Source: DATAOG01 sp963753685 (GTDB taxonomy: Bacteria > Pseudomonadota > Alphaproteobacteria > Geminicoccales > Geminicoccaceae). From it: a stretch of 64,000 nucleotides of DNA. Shown here piece after piece: positions 62,312 through 64,000 of this stretch. The notes under the pieces were generated by a model. It had not been told where the DNA came from. It saw nothing but the letters and a program-made list of their open reading frames with translations, and did no database searches. A program made the translations under genes and the position numbers. Location: assembly GCA_963753685.1 (NCBI GenBank), contig CAVWDE010000027.1, forward strand, positions 142,168-206,167. Reading direction: 5' to 3'. Within the stretch, counting starts at the first letter, position 1. The number at the start of each line of letters is the position of its first letter.

Positions 62312-63953
62312 GTGTCCGTGTGTACAAGCCAAGCCTCCGACCTGGGTCCTGACCAGCGGTCCAGCGCCCGGTCCGATGGCCGCGCGCTCGCTGGCGCCGG
62401 ATCTTGTAGACGATCCGGCGCTGCCGGCCAACTGCCGGCGGTGGGTGGGTCTCGCCGCTCAGGTCCAGCCCGCAGCGCGCCGCCGTCGGCGATCGTGCTG
62501 GTGGGCCTTGTCGCACTGGCGGGTTGCCAAAGCGTTGACGGCGCTGCCGGTCAGGGGTCGAGCCGGGCGGCGCCAGAAGCCGCGGCCAATCAGCTAGGTG
62601 CGGCGCCGGCCGAGACCAGCGCCTCCGATTATCCGAGCCTGCATACCGTACCGCCGCGGCCGCAGCTCACCTACACTGTGGAGCAGCGCCGCGCGATCGT
62701 CGACGGCCTGGTCTCGGATCGCGAGCACGCCCGCTACACCGACGAGGTGATCCGCTACCGGACCGGCCGGAGCAGCCTGCCGCCGCCGCCGGCACCGCCC
62801 GTGGTCGCGGCCGCCGAGCCGGCACCGCCGGCCGAGCCGGTGGCGACCGTGCCGAAGGCGGCGGCTAAAGCCGGCGCCCGAGGCCAAGGACGTCGACTCC
62901 CTCTATCAGGACCAGTCGAACGACAACTCCCTGGGCAGCTTCCTTGACGAGATGATGCGCCGCACGGCGGACCAGCCGCCGGCGGCGGCCAGCTCCGACG
63001 CCGCGGTCCAGGAGCCCGCTGATGCCGGCTGGTTTGGCTGGCTGCGCCGGCTGTTCGGGCAGGCCGCGCCGGCAGCGCCTGCCCCCTCGGCCGACCCGCC
63101 CCCGGCCGGCCAGACTTCAGCCGCCCGGACTTCAGCCGCCCAGGCCACCGGGGCGCAGCCGGCCGCGGTGCTGCCGGCGGCGTCGGCTGCGGCCGTCGCT
63201 GGCGGGGCGCCGCGCGATGCCGAGGCCGCGCTGACCGCCCTGGTGGCGGAGACCCTGACCGCGGTGCAGCCAGCGATGGCGGTGGCGCGGGCCGATGGCG
63301 GGGACGCGGCGGCTGCGATGACCCCGCGCGCGGCGCTCGCCGGTCGCTCCGAACCTGAGGCCGCCGCAGTCCGCGACCCTGCCCCCGCCGCGGGTCCGCT
63401 ACAGAGCGCGGCCGCCGACCAGATCGGCCAGACGCCGGCCGCGAGCGGCGGCGATGCGCCAGCCCCGCCGCGGCCGGGTGACGTCGGCATCGCGATCGGC
63501 GATGGTGAGGTCGCGATCGAGGGCGGGGCGCCGGCGACCGCCGGGTTCCGGGCCGCTCCGACGCCGTCCGCCGATCGAGCGCCGGCCGTGGGCCTGCCCG
63601 CCGCCAAGCCGGCGGCCGCCGGGCCGTCCGCCGTGCGAACCGCCGCCGCTGGCCCGTCCGTCGCCGGCACGTTGGTCGGGCGGATCGCCTTTGCGCCGCA
63701 GTCGGCGGCGCTGCCGATCGGGATCGGCCCCCAATTGCAGCAGGTGCTCGCCGCCGCGCGGGCGCAGGGCGCCCGGATCCGGATCGTCGGCGAGGCCGGG
63801 GCCGAGGCCGGAGCGCTGGCCCTCGATCGGGCGCGGGCGGTGGCGCTCGCTCTGGTGCGCCTCGGCGCCGGGGCGCAGGAGCTGGAGATGACGCTTGCCC
63901 GCCACGCGACCGGCGACCAGGCGAGCCTGCTGCTGGCGACCGGGCCGCGCTGA
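62312..63953 (+). CDS. OmpA-like lipoprotein divergent from phaC (one frameshift)
   Basis: A long Ala/Pro-rich lipoprotein. The signal region SAIVLVGLVALAGCQSVDGA carries the lipobox ALAGC. After it come TVEQRRAIVDGLVSDREHAR, a proline/alanine linker, and DSLYQDQSNDNSLGSFLDEM. The C-terminal domain (GRIAFAPQSAALPIGIGPQL and ARIRIVGEAGAEAGALALDR) is a degenerate OmpA fold. One extra base near 62878 shifts the frame: KAAAKAG must join to PEAKDVDSLYQ. The start is uncertain; GTG 62312 is the longest option, but the signal peptide begins near 62480. It probably helps envelope stability. The link with phaC is only positional. Confidence 0.65.
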
Positions 63954-64000
63954 GCGCGCGTCGCACCCGAGGGCGCATGTTTTGCGGGACGCGGCCGAGT

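Overview
The window is about 70% GC, and its gene content suggests an alphaproteobacterium of the Rhodospirillales type. The pointers are a class I PHA synthase, a short Lys/Ala-rich MPRKPNYRFERHERER protein, class III cyclases fused to TPR repeats, and many Sel1-repeat proteins. The taxonomy is inferred; no rRNA or tRNA gene was found. About ten genes carry one or two single-base frameshifts, mostly one extra G or C in a short run. I cannot tell sequencing error from real decay, so each such gene is given over its whole extent.

Layout, left to right. 1-4.4 kb: a glutathionyl-hydroquinone reductase cut by the window edge, a remnant of a second copy, a cyclase-TPR protein and a diheme cytochrome c. 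5.2-11.2 kb: a defence/toxin-antitoxin island with a truncated DUF3018 antitoxin, a broken lower-GC SIR2-STAND-TPR gene, an AbrB/MazF pair, and an XRE-ImmA/IrrE protease coupled to a PIN nuclease. 11.3-14 kb: a flavin monooxygenase, a polysaccharide deacetylase and a NIPSNAP protein. 14-19 kb: a five-gene minus-strand operon with two tandem arylsulfotransferase-like proteins, a small YIGPGAG membrane protein, an unknown membrane protein and a sulfotransferase. 19.4-22.9 kb: a tyrosine phosphatase, an SPW-repeat protein, an AI-2E family transporter and small proteins.

23.2-30.6 kb is repeat-rich. An IS110-family element of the IS1111 type (16-bp subterminal inverted repeats) sits in a palindromic intergenic repeat that recurs three more times in the window. 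The non-coding end of the element contains two internal-loop-like segments whose short sequences match the target halves and the element's own ends, as expected of a bridge RNA. Next comes an 88-bp tandem array, then an ABC importer (binding protein, permease, ATPase) with a PhyH-type oxygenase gene inside it, and a 210-bp tandem repeat.

30.6-34.6 kb: a SiaABC-like partner-switching module in which a class III nucleotide cyclase stands where the diguanylate cyclase SiaD is found in Pseudomonas. 34.9-52.1 kb: an envelope/glycan region with a DUF4384 lipoprotein, a Sel1 lipoprotein, a two-domain glycosyltransferase, an SGNH hydrolase, a secreted caspase-Sel1 protein, an OmpA-domain protein, a two-domain GT2 enzyme and three consecutive glycosyltransferase-Sel1 fusions. 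52.3-58.1 kb: a group 3b-like [NiFe] hydrogenase operon (hydB, cNMP-binding protein, hydG, hydD, hydA, maturation protease). The 5' end of hydA is an 18-bp tandem repeat with a frameshift. 58.1-64 kb: an aldo/keto reductase, a frameshifted SGNH-like protein, phaC, and a divergent OmpA-like lipoprotein.
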